Shown here one piece after another: positions 1 to 8,128 of a stretch of DNA of 64,000 bases. Source of the stretch: JBNKHG01 sp050290225 (GTDB taxonomy: Bacteria > Pseudomonadota > Gammaproteobacteria > Pseudomonadales > Cellvibrionaceae); assembly GCA_050290225.1 (NCBI GenBank), contig JBNKHG010000068.1:1-64000 (forward strand). The letters are read 5' to 3'. The first letter of the stretch is position 1, and each line of letters opens with the position of its first letter. A program made the translations under genes and the position numbers. The notes below the pieces were generated by a model. The model saw only the letters and a list, made by a program, of their open reading frames with translations. It did no database searches and was not told the origin of the DNA.

Positions 1-148
1 GCGCCCGAGCCCCGGGCCGGCCCCGCGAGTGCAACGAGTGCTTTGGGTCCATGGACGGGTTTACGGCGTGTTTCTGAAGACTCCCCAGCCACTCTGGCCG
101 GATCGAAGCCCACTTACCTATATCCGTCATTATCACCTTGAGGGCGTA

Positions 149-1039
149 TTAGTGCCTGAAGCCGCTCTGCAGATAGCTGTCGCGGGAGATGGCGCCTTCT
201 GAGATGGCATAGTGCAGTGTTGGCACATCGGCCAGATCTTCGTCGGGCCTCGGATAAAAACGGTTGTGGATGGTCTCCGCTTTTTTGATATTGAGCAGAC
301 GATTGTTGCGAATCACCGGTCTGAAACCTTTGACGCGGGCAAATTGAAAGGCTGCTTCCCGCGAGTGGTGACAATAAAGCTGACGGAACTCCATGGCCAG
401 CGGCATGGCGATATCGCGGTACTCCTGTTTAATATCCCGATCCAGCTCGAAGTCGTCGCACATCGCTTGGGCGCGTTTGTAATCAAATGATTCCAGCAAC
501 TGGTTGCATTGAATATGGGCGTCGTAGGTGGCAATCAGGCGCGATGACAGCGGCGTGCTGATGGCGCGCATAATGGCCTTATCATAGTTCTTGTGGCGGA
601 CATCGTCTTCGCAGAGGGAGTTTATCCGCAGGTGGCGGCCGACAAAAATACCGTTCACCTGTTGGTGCCTGTGTCCCTCTTCATAGTAGAAAGACACACG
701 CTTGCCGCTGACCTCCGGCACTATCTCCAGTTTTGGCTGCATCTGTACGGTTTCCACCAAGTGGCCGGGATCGGTCAACAGCGCCAAAAAGGGCAGCCGG
801 TCGAAGGGAAGGCGATTGTATTCGTTGCGGGCAAAGGCAATGCTTCTGGCGGCATCGTAACGATCGAGGCGAATCAGCGACTTGCAATATTCGTAGGTGC
901 GGACATAGAGGCGGGCTTCGCTAAAGGGCACCAGCAATCTGTTTTTCCCGCAACTGTAAACACAGGCTTTACCGCTGGCGATGTTCAGGCACAACTCAGG
1001 GTATTTTTTTATAGCCTCGTCCAAATTCTTGGCTGTCAT
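149..1039 (-). CDS. Hypothetical protein, 296 aa
   Basis: I do not recognise this protein. It is soluble-looking, without a signal peptide or membrane segment, rich in charged residues, Arg and Tyr, and mostly predicted helical. The N-terminal quarter contains a Cys pair (CVYSCGKN, about residues 27-34) that could bind metal, but no complete zinc motif follows. Coding is supported by its length and GC-rich third positions. It is divergent from the thiolase gene downstream on the other strand, with about 370 bases between the two starts. Confidence 0.6.
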   Translation of the reverse strand: MTAKNLDEAIKKYPELCLNIASGKACVYSCGKNRLLVPFSEARLYVRTYEYCKSLIRLDRYDAARSIAFARNEYNRLPFDRLPFLALLTDPGHLVETVQMQPKLEIVPEVSGKRVSFYYEEGHRHQQVNGIFVGRHLRINSLCEDDVRHKNYDKAIMRAISTPLSSRLIATYDAHIQCNQLLESFDYKRAQAMCDDFELDRDIKQEYRDIAMPLAMEFRQLYCHHSREAAFQFARVKGFRPVIRNNRLLNIKKAETIHNRFYPRPDEDLADVPTLHYAISEGAISRDSYLQSGFRH

Positions 1040-1411
1040 TCTCGTACTCCTTGCGTCGAGAAATCCTCAAACTACGACTAAGATCACTCTTTAAGGTTAG
1101 TACAGCCGTTTGGTGTATCGACGAGCTTCCACAATTGATACACGTTGTTAATATAAACGGTTCTAAGGTGTAAGTACTGGGGCCCGGTTTAAGAAGATTT
1201 GGTGTTAATGCCAACTGTTTGAGTTATATGTTTTTTTCTTAATATGAAGAAATAGTTTAGATTGGGCTCGCCCCCGACAGCTTTCGAGCACTTTTGCCAA
1301 GCATTCTGTTGCATTCTGTCATTCTGCAGGCGTGGGTTATCAGGCATAGTCGTCTATTTGTATCGTCGCCGGATCAAGGCGGCCATTACCGAGATCGATA
1401 AGGAAACTACT
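1040..1411. other. Intergenic region between divergent genes
   Basis: This 372-base gap must hold promoters for both the hypothetical gene on the left (minus strand) and the thiolase on the right (plus strand). The stretch around 1215-1260 is AT-rich. I see no clear operator dyad and no small gene with a ribosome binding site. An in-frame extension of the thiolase reading frame to 1262 is rejected because thiolase homology begins at 1412. Confidence 0.5.
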
Positions 1412-2584
1412 ATGACGAAAGCGATAGTCGCCGGTGTGGACATGGTCAAATTCGCCAAACCGGGGCAACAGGAGCCCTATCGGGTAATGGCGTCCAAGGC
1501 CATCCAGGGCGCAGTGAAGCAGGCGGGGATTTCCCACACCCTGATCGAGCAGGCGTACGGCAGTTATATCTACGGCGATTCCACCTGTGCCCAGCACGCG
1601 CTGTACGATGCTTTCCAGACGGGTATCCCGGTGGTGAACGTCAATAACAACTGTTCCTCCGGTTCCACGGCTCTTTTCCTGGCGCGCCAGGCGGTGCAGA
1701 GTGGGGCTGTGGAATGTGCTCTGGCATTCGGGTTCGAGGAGATGCAACCGGGGGCGTTGGGTTCTCACTGGGATGATCGCGAGTCGCCCTTCGACAATTT
1801 CCTCAAGGTGCTGGATGAGAAGGACTATCCTCAGGCACCCCTGGCCCTGCGTTGTTTTGGTGCCGCCGGTCACTACTATATGGAAAAGTATGATGCCAAA
1901 CCGGATCTGTTTGCCAAAGTCTCGGTCAAGACCCGCAACCACGCCATCCAGAACCCCTACTCGCTGTTTAACAGCCCCTTGAGCGTGGAGCAGGTGTTGG
2001 AGGATAAGGTGGTCTACATGGATTACCTCACCCGCACCATGTGTTGCCCTCCCACCTGTGGTGCCGGTGCGGCGATCGTTTGCAGTGATGATTTTGCCAA
2101 AAAACACGGTATCCAGGGTGGAGTGGAAATTGTCGCCCAGGCTATGGCAACGGATACACCGGCCACTTGGAACGACCCCATCAACCTGATCGGTGCCGAT
2201 ATGACCCGTCGAGCTGCAACAGCCGTTTACGAGCAGTCGGGACTGGGCCCGGAGGACGTTCAAGTGGTTGAACTTCACGATTGTTTCACCACCAATGAAG
2301 TGGTGACCTATGAAGGCCTGGGACTCTGCGGCGAAGGGGAGGCGACCCGGTTTGTGGATGCCGGCGATAACACCTACGGTGGCAAATTCGTGGTTAACCC
2401 CTCCGGCGGCCTGATGTCCAAAGGGCACCCCATCGGTGCCACCGGCCTGGCCCAGTGCTATGAGCTGGTCAACCAGTTGCGCGGCAATGCCGGCGACCGC
2501 CAGGTGCCCGGTGCGAGGCTGGCGCTGCAGCACAACCTGGGCCTGGGTGGCGCGGTAGTCGTTACCCTTTACCGGGCTGCATAA
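1412..2584 (+). CDS. SCP-x-type thiolase / lipid-transfer protein, 390 aa
   Basis: This is a thiolase-superfamily enzyme of the sterol-carrier-protein-x type, expected to cleave or condense 3-ketoacyl-CoA substrates, possibly branched or sterol side chains. Visible motifs are the active-site Cys in NNNCSSGSTALF (about residue 80), HDCFTTNEV near residue 285, and the C-terminal GGLMSKGHPIGATG loop with the catalytic His. The start at 1412 was chosen because family homology begins with MTKAIVAGVDMVKFAKPG and AAGGAAAC lies just upstream. A GC-rich hairpin follows the stop, and an AraC regulator lies downstream on the same strand. Substrate is inferred only at family level. Confidence 0.9.
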   Translation: MTKAIVAGVDMVKFAKPGQQEPYRVMASKAIQGAVKQAGISHTLIEQAYGSYIYGDSTCAQHALYDAFQTGIPVVNVNNNCSSGSTALFLARQAVQSGAVECALAFGFEEMQPGALGSHWDDRESPFDNFLKVLDEKDYPQAPLALRCFGAAGHYYMEKYDAKPDLFAKVSVKTRNHAIQNPYSLFNSPLSVEQVLEDKVVYMDYLTRTMCCPPTCGAGAAIVCSDDFAKKHGIQGGVEIVAQAMATDTPATWNDPINLIGADMTRRAATAVYEQSGLGPEDVQVVELHDCFTTNEVVTYEGLGLCGEGEATRFVDAGDNTYGGKFVVNPSGGLMSKGHPIGATGLAQCYELVNQLRGNAGDRQVPGARLALQHNLGLGGAVVVTLYRAA

Positions 2585-2600
2585 GGCTTAAGGGTTGCCG

Positions 2601-2623
2601 ACCCGGGGCGGCGGTCCCCGGGT
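2601..2623 (+). terminator. GC-rich hairpin after thiolase gene
   Basis: Arms ACCCGGGG (2601-2608) and CCCCGGGT (2616-2623) pair perfectly around a 7-base loop, 17 bases after the thiolase stop. There is no T-run after it, so it may be a weak or Rho-assisted terminator, or only an mRNA-stabilising hairpin. Confidence 0.4.
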
Positions 2624-2749
2624 TGGTCCTGTTCACCGCACACCCGCTTTGTTGCAACCCCTTCCCCCGCGCGAGAATGACATTCGCGCCATCTTTCGTC
2701 CCAGTGTATCCTTTCCCTATTTTCAATCAGGGATCAAAGGCGGGGATTT

Positions 2750-3784
2750 ATGTATACCATCCACAACCACTATATACGCACCATCCTGCGTGCGGTGGAA
2801 GTGGCTGGCCAGGATACCCGAACCCTGTTGCAGGACACCGGTATCTCTCCGGAAATCTACCGCGAGACCAACGGCTGGGTGCATGTGGATCAATGGGTGT
2901 CGCTGGCACAGCGCTCATGGCGCCTGCTTGACGATGAATACTGGGGCCTGAGCGGCACCCGTTGCAAACCCGGTTTTTTCGCCCTGATGGTGCGCTATGT
3001 CCAGCACTGTGAAACCGTGGAATCCCTGCTGCGGGAAATCTGCCGTTTCTACAACACCACCCGGGAGGACCTGGTGCTGAGTGTCAGCGAGGAGGGTGAC
3101 CGGCTCGCCTTCGCCATCGAACTCAGTGATGACCGCTTTGATACCGAGCACTATCTGCTGGAATTTATGCTGGTGGTGATGCACCGCCTGATCTGTTGGA
3201 TTACGGACACCCGGGTACGGGTGGACTATGCCGATTTTGCCTACCCGGAACCTGCCCACAGCCAACTCTACAACCAGATCTTCCATTGCCAGCACCGCTT
3301 TGATCAGCCCCGCAGCGCCTTTGTCTTTAACCGCCGTTACCTGAGCCGCCCGCTGGTGCGTAGCTCGGAAGAGATCAAAGTCTTCCTGAAGAACGCCCCC
3401 GTCGACCTGATGACACGGCCGGGCTCTGATAACAGCACCAGTACGCGTATCAAGGGCATACTGCTGGAAAGTCATCGCCGTGGCAGCGGTTTTCTCGATC
3501 TGGGCAGTATCGCTGAACAATTGAACATCAGCCCGCAGACCCTGAGGCGCAAATTGCGCCGGGAAGACAAGAGTTACCAGCAGATAAAGGACAATCTGCG
3601 CCGGGATATCGCCATCGACAAGCTGGTGCGCGAGGAGCTGACGGTGGCCGATATTGCCGGGCAGTTGGGGTTTGCCGAGGCGGCGTCATTTACCCGGGCG
3701 TTCAAGCACTGGACCGGAGTGAGTCCGGCGGAGTATCGCTCTGGGGCCACGGATCCCGGCCCAGGTCCGCAAGCGAACAAGTGA
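2750..3784 (+). CDS. AraC-family regulator (OruR/Arabinose_bd type), 344 aa
   Basis: A cytosolic transcription regulator with the long N-terminal effector domain typical of the OruR-like AraC group (about residues 20-200), then two helix-turn-helix motifs. The first HTH is within LGSIAEQLNISPQTLRRKL and the second within LTVADIAGQLGFAEAASFTR, followed by the family signature FKHWTGVSPAEYR near the C terminus. The start is an ATG after GGGGATTT. Its position directly after the SCP-x thiolase suggests, by inference, that it controls a lipid or sterol degradation gene set. The effector is unknown. Confidence 0.88.
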   Translation: MYTIHNHYIRTILRAVEVAGQDTRTLLQDTGISPEIYRETNGWVHVDQWVSLAQRSWRLLDDEYWGLSGTRCKPGFFALMVRYVQHCETVESLLREICRFYNTTREDLVLSVSEEGDRLAFAIELSDDRFDTEHYLLEFMLVVMHRLICWITDTRVRVDYADFAYPEPAHSQLYNQIFHCQHRFDQPRSAFVFNRRYLSRPLVRSSEEIKVFLKNAPVDLMTRPGSDNSTSTRIKGILLESHRRGSGFLDLGSIAEQLNISPQTLRRKLRREDKSYQQIKDNLRRDIAIDKLVREELTVADIAGQLGFAEAASFTRAFKHWTGVSPAEYRSGATDPGPGPQANK

Positions 3785-4013
3785 CAAAGACTGACAACGG
3801 AAGCTGAACAAGTTCCGCTGCTTTATGGTGGTAACTGGCGCTGACCACCCCTGCACTCGGTAAGCGTGCTAGCATGCCGCGAATTGCGCGGCTGCTATCG
3901 CTGATGAGCGGTACCGCGGATTTTTTCTAAATTATTGGATCCCATCTGCTTCCATGCAGTGCGGAAGCGGGCGAACGGGTAAAGGTTGCCATTTTTTTGC
4001 TATTCTGAAAAAC

Positions 4014-4985
4014 ATGAATTTCCGGGTAGTGATTAGGTGCATCCTGTCGGGCCTGCTGATGTTGCCGGCGATGAGTTCATCGCTCGCGGCTGACAGTCTG
4101 AGCGCCGGGGGCAGCGAGTTGAAGCTGCAGTGGCGGGGCGGTTTTAACCCGCAGGAGCGGCAGAAGTTAAAAACCTGGTTGCAACACGCCGCAAGCAGTG
4201 CCGCCGCTCTCTACGGGCGACTGCCACGCAACCCGATTCGCATCGTGCTCCAGCGTTCCGGACACGCCAACGAACCGGTACCCTTTGGTCATATTCTGCG
4301 CAAACCTCCCCAGGGCATACGATTTCTGGTCAACCCGGACTTTCCGCTAACACGCTTTACCGATGACTGGACGGCGGTCCACGAATTTGTGCATCTCTAT
4401 ATCCCCTATCCGGGCCAGCGGGATGTATGGCTATCCGAAGGGCTGGCCACCTATTACCAGAACCTGTTGCAGGCCCGGACGGGCGTCATCTCCGAGCATC
4501 GGGCGTGGCAAAAGCTCTATGAAGGATTTGTACGCGGGCAGAAGGACAATCGTTACAACCATTTGAGCCTGGCGGAGCTGACCCCCCGGATGAGGGAGAC
4601 TCGCTCGTTTATGCGTGTCTACTGGGCCGGTACTGCCTATTTCCTGCAGGCGGATCTGATGTTGCGCAAGCGCAGTGGCAATAGGCAGTCGCTGGACACT
4701 GTGATTCGTGAATTTGTCAACTGTTGCCTGGAGCGGGACGCTGAGACAAGCGGTCGAAGTCTGGTGGAAACCTTCGACAGGTTAAGTGGCGTGAACCTGT
4801 TCAGTCGCCTCTATGGCGAATACCGCGAGTATCATAGCCAGCCGGATCCCCTGCCGTTGCTGGAGCAGTTGGGGATCAGTATTCGCAACAAAGAGGTGGT
4901 GCTCGACCAGAAGGACTCAGCAGGGGTGCAAATGCGCCGAGCAATGACCCGACCGTTAAACACCCAACCCGATGACGTTTCATGA
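4014..4985 (+). CDS. Secreted gluzincin-type metallopeptidase-like protein, 323 aa
   Basis: The protein starts with a signal peptide (MNFRVVIRCILSGLLMLPAM..SLAA), so it is exported. It carries a zinc-peptidase motif HEFVH (about residue 125) followed some 20 residues later by SEGLATYYQ, whose Glu is the usual third zinc ligand of M1/M61-type gluzincins (peptidase MA-like fold). There is no other recognised domain. The start at 4014 is preferred over an upstream in-frame ATG because it begins directly with the signal sequence. It is convergent with radD, 31 bases apart. Substrate is unknown. Confidence 0.7.
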   Translation: MNFRVVIRCILSGLLMLPAMSSSLAADSLSAGGSELKLQWRGGFNPQERQKLKTWLQHAASSAAALYGRLPRNPIRIVLQRSGHANEPVPFGHILRKPPQGIRFLVNPDFPLTRFTDDWTAVHEFVHLYIPYPGQRDVWLSEGLATYYQNLLQARTGVISEHRAWQKLYEGFVRGQKDNRYNHLSLAELTPRMRETRSFMRVYWAGTAYFLQADLMLRKRSGNRQSLDTVIREFVNCCLERDAETSGRSLVETFDRLSGVNLFSRLYGEYREYHSQPDPLPLLEQLGISIRNKEVVLDQKDSAGVQMRRAMTRPLNTQPDDVS

Positions 4986-5016
4986 GGTTGGTTATTCAGT
5001 GGTGACGAAGGCATTC

Positions 5017-6798
5017 CTATAAAAGCGTATTTGCCCGGCGATAGCGTCCCTGATAATCAAAGATCTTATCGCGAATCACCCAAAACCGCCCCTGTTTGCG
5101 AGCGATGACAAAATCGGGGGCGCGGAACAGGTGGGCTTTGTCGATAAGCTGATCCGGATGGGTGGGGCGGAAGTCAGTCTGGCGGTCCCGCAAGTGATAC
5201 CTGCTGAAATTGTGATAGAAAGCGCCCTGTTGGGGACGGGTGGCCAGGGAAAAATGTTCGCTCAGCTCGGCGCCATCCTCGTCGTGGTAAACCACTTTCA
5301 GCAACGGTTCCTGTTTTTTGCTGATCGTGCTCTCAAAGCTGATACCGGCACAGCGCAATACCTTGGCATCGCGCAGTTGCAGGGCTTCCTTTAATTTTTG
5401 ATCGGGGTCCACTAGCAGTTGCTGGCACTGGTGGCACTGGCGCGCGGCGATATCGTTCTCTGCACCGCACTGGCCGCATTCCTTAAAACGGTAGCGGAAC
5501 TCACACTGCTGTTTACCGCCCCCGGTAGTTTCCACCAACCCCTGGCAGCGGCGACCGTAGTGTTCTATCAGGTCGCCATCGCTGTCCAACTTGCCCCAGA
5601 ACTGATTGCGGTGGTCGCAGGCGGGGCAGGGCACCTCCACAATTTGCGAATCTGAATCCTGTTTGCGCTCGCCGATCTCAGGCCGAAACAGGTCATGGCT
5701 GTTGCCGGCATAGTCGAGAACCAGGCAGTCCCGCTTGCCCTGGCTAAGGCGCAGCCCGCGGCCGATAATCTGCTGGTATAGCCCCACGGATTCCGTCGGC
5801 CGTAACACCGCGATCAGGTCTACATGGGGAGCGTCGAAGCCGGTTGTCAATACCGACACATTAACCAGGAACCTGATCTGTTTGTCTTTGAAGGCGCGAA
5901 TGACACTGTCCCTGGCCCGCGGGCGCATCTCGCCGGTAATGATTGCTGAACACGCCGGTGGCAGGTAACCGAGAATCTCTTTGGCATGGGCCACGGTGGC
6001 GGCGAATATCATTACCCCCTGCCGGTTTTCGGCCAACTCGATAATCTGTTCAATAATGCGCGCTGTGGCCCGCTTTGCCCCGTTTAAAACGCGATTGAGA
6101 TCGGTCTCGCTGTAGTGGCCGTTTATTGAAGGTCGCAGCTGCTCAAAGTCGTAAAGCGCCACCGGCGCATCCAGGACACTGGCGGGCGTCAGGAAACCCT
6201 GATCGATCATATAGCGCAGTGGCAATTCAAAGATACAACTTTGAAAGACAGCATCCTTGTCACCGCGTATACAATTCTGCTGTCGGTGATGGTGGTAGAT
6301 CCAGCCCTTATCGAGGCGATAGGGCGTGGCGGTCAGGCCCAGCACTTTAAGGTCCGGGTTGTGTTGTTTCAGGTAGCGAATTATCTGCTGGTATTCCGAG
6401 TTTTCCTCCTGTGAGACACGGTGGCATTCGTCGATAATCAGCAGCGAGAATTGATCGGCAAAGGCGTCCAGATTGCGCGCCACCGACTGCACGCTGCCGA
6501 ACACCACCTGGGTGTCCGCTTCCTTGCGGTTGAGCCCGGCGGCGAAAATGCTGGCTGTAAAGCCGTAACTCTCGTATTTTCCGTGATTCTGCTCCACCAA
6601 TTCCTTGACGTGGGCCAGCACCAGAATACGGCGTCGTGCCAGGCTGGCCAGTTCGGCGATCACCAGACTTTTACCCGCGCCGGTGGGTAATACGATTACC
6701 GTCGCCTCGTCGGTGCGGCGAAAGTGTTCGATGGTGGCCTGTACTGCTTGTTGTTGGTAAGGGCGCAGTTGGAATGAGGGGCGCAGTTGGAACGGCAT
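5017..6798 (-). CDS. radD: RadD-type DEAD/DEAH-box repair helicase, 593 aa
   Basis: Superfamily 2 ATPase matching E. coli RadD (YejH) along its length. Motif I is LPTGAGKSLVIAELA, motif II is DECHRV, motif III region is GLTATPYRLDKGWIYH, and motif VI is QQIIGRGLRLSQGKRDCL. The C-terminal third holds paired cysteines (CPACDHRNQFWGK and CGQCGAENDIAARQCHQC) that form the RadD zinc-binding region. RadD acts in recombinational repair of stalled forks. I use the ATG at 6798, which has AAGG just upstream; in-frame GTG 6840 and ATG 6825 are alternatives. The N terminus repeats the peptide QLRP twice (see findings). It lies directly downstream of the radical SAM gene, so the two are probably co-transcribed. 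Confidence 0.93.
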   Translation of the reverse strand: MPFQLRPSFQLRPYQQQAVQATIEHFRRTDEATVIVLPTGAGKSLVIAELASLARRRILVLAHVKELVEQNHGKYESYGFTASIFAAGLNRKEADTQVVFGSVQSVARNLDAFADQFSLLIIDECHRVSQEENSEYQQIIRYLKQHNPDLKVLGLTATPYRLDKGWIYHHHRQQNCIRGDKDAVFQSCIFELPLRYMIDQGFLTPASVLDAPVALYDFEQLRPSINGHYSETDLNRVLNGAKRATARIIEQIIELAENRQGVMIFAATVAHAKEILGYLPPACSAIITGEMRPRARDSVIRAFKDKQIRFLVNVSVLTTGFDAPHVDLIAVLRPTESVGLYQQIIGRGLRLSQGKRDCLVLDYAGNSHDLFRPEIGERKQDSDSQIVEVPCPACDHRNQFWGKLDSDGDLIEHYGRRCQGLVETTGGGKQQCEFRYRFKECGQCGAENDIAARQCHQCQQLLVDPDQKLKEALQLRDAKVLRCAGISFESTISKKQEPLLKVVYHDEDGAELSEHFSLATRPQQGAFYHNFSRYHLRDRQTDFRPTHPDQLIDKAHLFRAPDFVIARKQGRFWVIRDKIFDYQGRYRRANTLL

Positions 6799-6841
6799 CG
6801 CCTTACGCGTGCTTTCCCGGGGCATGGGTACCTGTGACACG

Positions 6842-7969
6842 CTATATCAGCACCATTTGATCGCCGCTTTGCGGCGGGGCCTGAAACTGACCGCAATCCA
6901 GTTCGGGCGTTCGGTCCGGGTCGAGGCCCGCTTTCCGCAAGGCCAGGTGAAAGCGTTGATTGATCAAGGTGGCAAATACCCCCTGGCCGGTCATGCGCGT
7001 GCCGAAGCGGTTGTCATACAGCTTGCCACCGCGCATGGCACTGAGCTGACTCAGAACGCGCCCCGCGCGCTCCGGAAAGTACCTGTGCAGCCAGTCGACA
7101 AAGAGCGTCTCGACCTCGTGCGGCAGGCGCAGGAGTATATAAACAGCCGACTGCGCCCCCGCCTGTGCGACTGCGGCCACTATGGACTCCAGCTCATCCT
7201 CGTTGATGGCGGGAATAACCGGCGCCACCAGTGCCGTCACGGGCACACCGGCGGCGGTCAGCTCGGCTATCACTTGCAGGCGCGCCGCGGGAGAGGCGGC
7301 GCGTGGCTCCATAATGCGCTTCAATCCGTTGTCCAGCGTGGTGACACTGACTGCCACGTGGATCAGCTGCCGAGCGGCCATTTCCGACAGCAGATCAAGG
7401 TCGCGCAGAATCAGTCGGCTTTTGGTAATAATCGACAGCGGTTGCCCGAACGCGAGTGCGGTTTCCAGTAAACGGCGTACCACGCCCTGCTCCCTCTCAA
7501 CCGGCTGATAAGCATCGGTATTGACCCCCAGGGCGATGGGTTCACAGCGATAATTTGGCCTGCGAAGTTCCTGTTCAAATAACTCGGGCGCATTGTGCTT
7601 GACGCTAAGGCGGGTTTCAAAATCGATACCCGGCGACAAATCCAGATAGGCGTGACTGGGGCGCGCGAAGCAGTAGACACAGCCGTGTTCACATCCGCGA
7701 TAGGGATTGATGGACAGCCGGAAAGGCACATCCGGAGACCGGTTACTGGTTATCAGGGATCTGGCCGTTTCCCGTCGCAGTTCAGTATCCGGGTGGGGCA
7801 GGAGTTCAATCGGCTCGTCCCGTTCAACCTGTACAGTCGCGAATCTGCCTGGCAGTTGACTGGCACAACCCCGGCCTTTGATGCCAGGTTGTGTTTCGAC
7901 ACGCTTATTACATTGCGCACGCGCAACGGGATGAGGCGGGCGCGCTCTTTCGCTTAGGTTGGCGTCCAT
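6842..7969 (-). CDS. PA0069/Rv2578c-family radical SAM protein, 375 aa
   Basis: Radical SAM enzyme of the uncharacterised PA0069/SplB-like family. The 4Fe-4S motif CEHGCVYC is present, followed by FARPSHAYLDLSPGIDFETR, which is typical of this family, and the usual KGRG-like motif (GIKGRG) near the N terminus. No product is established for the family. The ATG at 7969 is used, with GGAGCC upstream on the minus strand; an in-frame extension to 8035 lacks family similarity. The stop abuts the radD region, suggesting an operon. Confidence 0.88.
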   Translation of the reverse strand: MDANLSERARPPHPVARAQCNKRVETQPGIKGRGCASQLPGRFATVQVERDEPIELLPHPDTELRRETARSLITSNRSPDVPFRLSINPYRGCEHGCVYCFARPSHAYLDLSPGIDFETRLSVKHNAPELFEQELRRPNYRCEPIALGVNTDAYQPVEREQGVVRRLLETALAFGQPLSIITKSRLILRDLDLLSEMAARQLIHVAVSVTTLDNGLKRIMEPRAASPAARLQVIAELTAAGVPVTALVAPVIPAINEDELESIVAAVAQAGAQSAVYILLRLPHEVETLFVDWLHRYFPERAGRVLSQLSAMRGGKLYDNRFGTRMTGQGVFATLINQRFHLALRKAGLDPDRTPELDCGQFQAPPQSGDQMVLI

Positions 7970-8128
7970 CGCTGCAGGCTCCGGATACTGTTTAAATGTA
8001 CAGTATAGCGCTTTGCCCAGGAATGCCAAGCCCACGGCCCGGGTAGCTGCAAAGACGTTTGTGCTGGCCAGGCGCCTTGCTGCCTGAGTGAAGAGCTCAG
8101 CGGTGATCTCCGTTCCGTCGCATAGTTT

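Noticed and set aside
2..202. Open plus-strand frame at the left edge (..VLWVHGRVYGVFLKTPQPL..) that might be a gene end
   Set aside because: It overlaps the convergent hypothetical gene by 54 bases, has no recognisable family, and only about 65 codons are visible.
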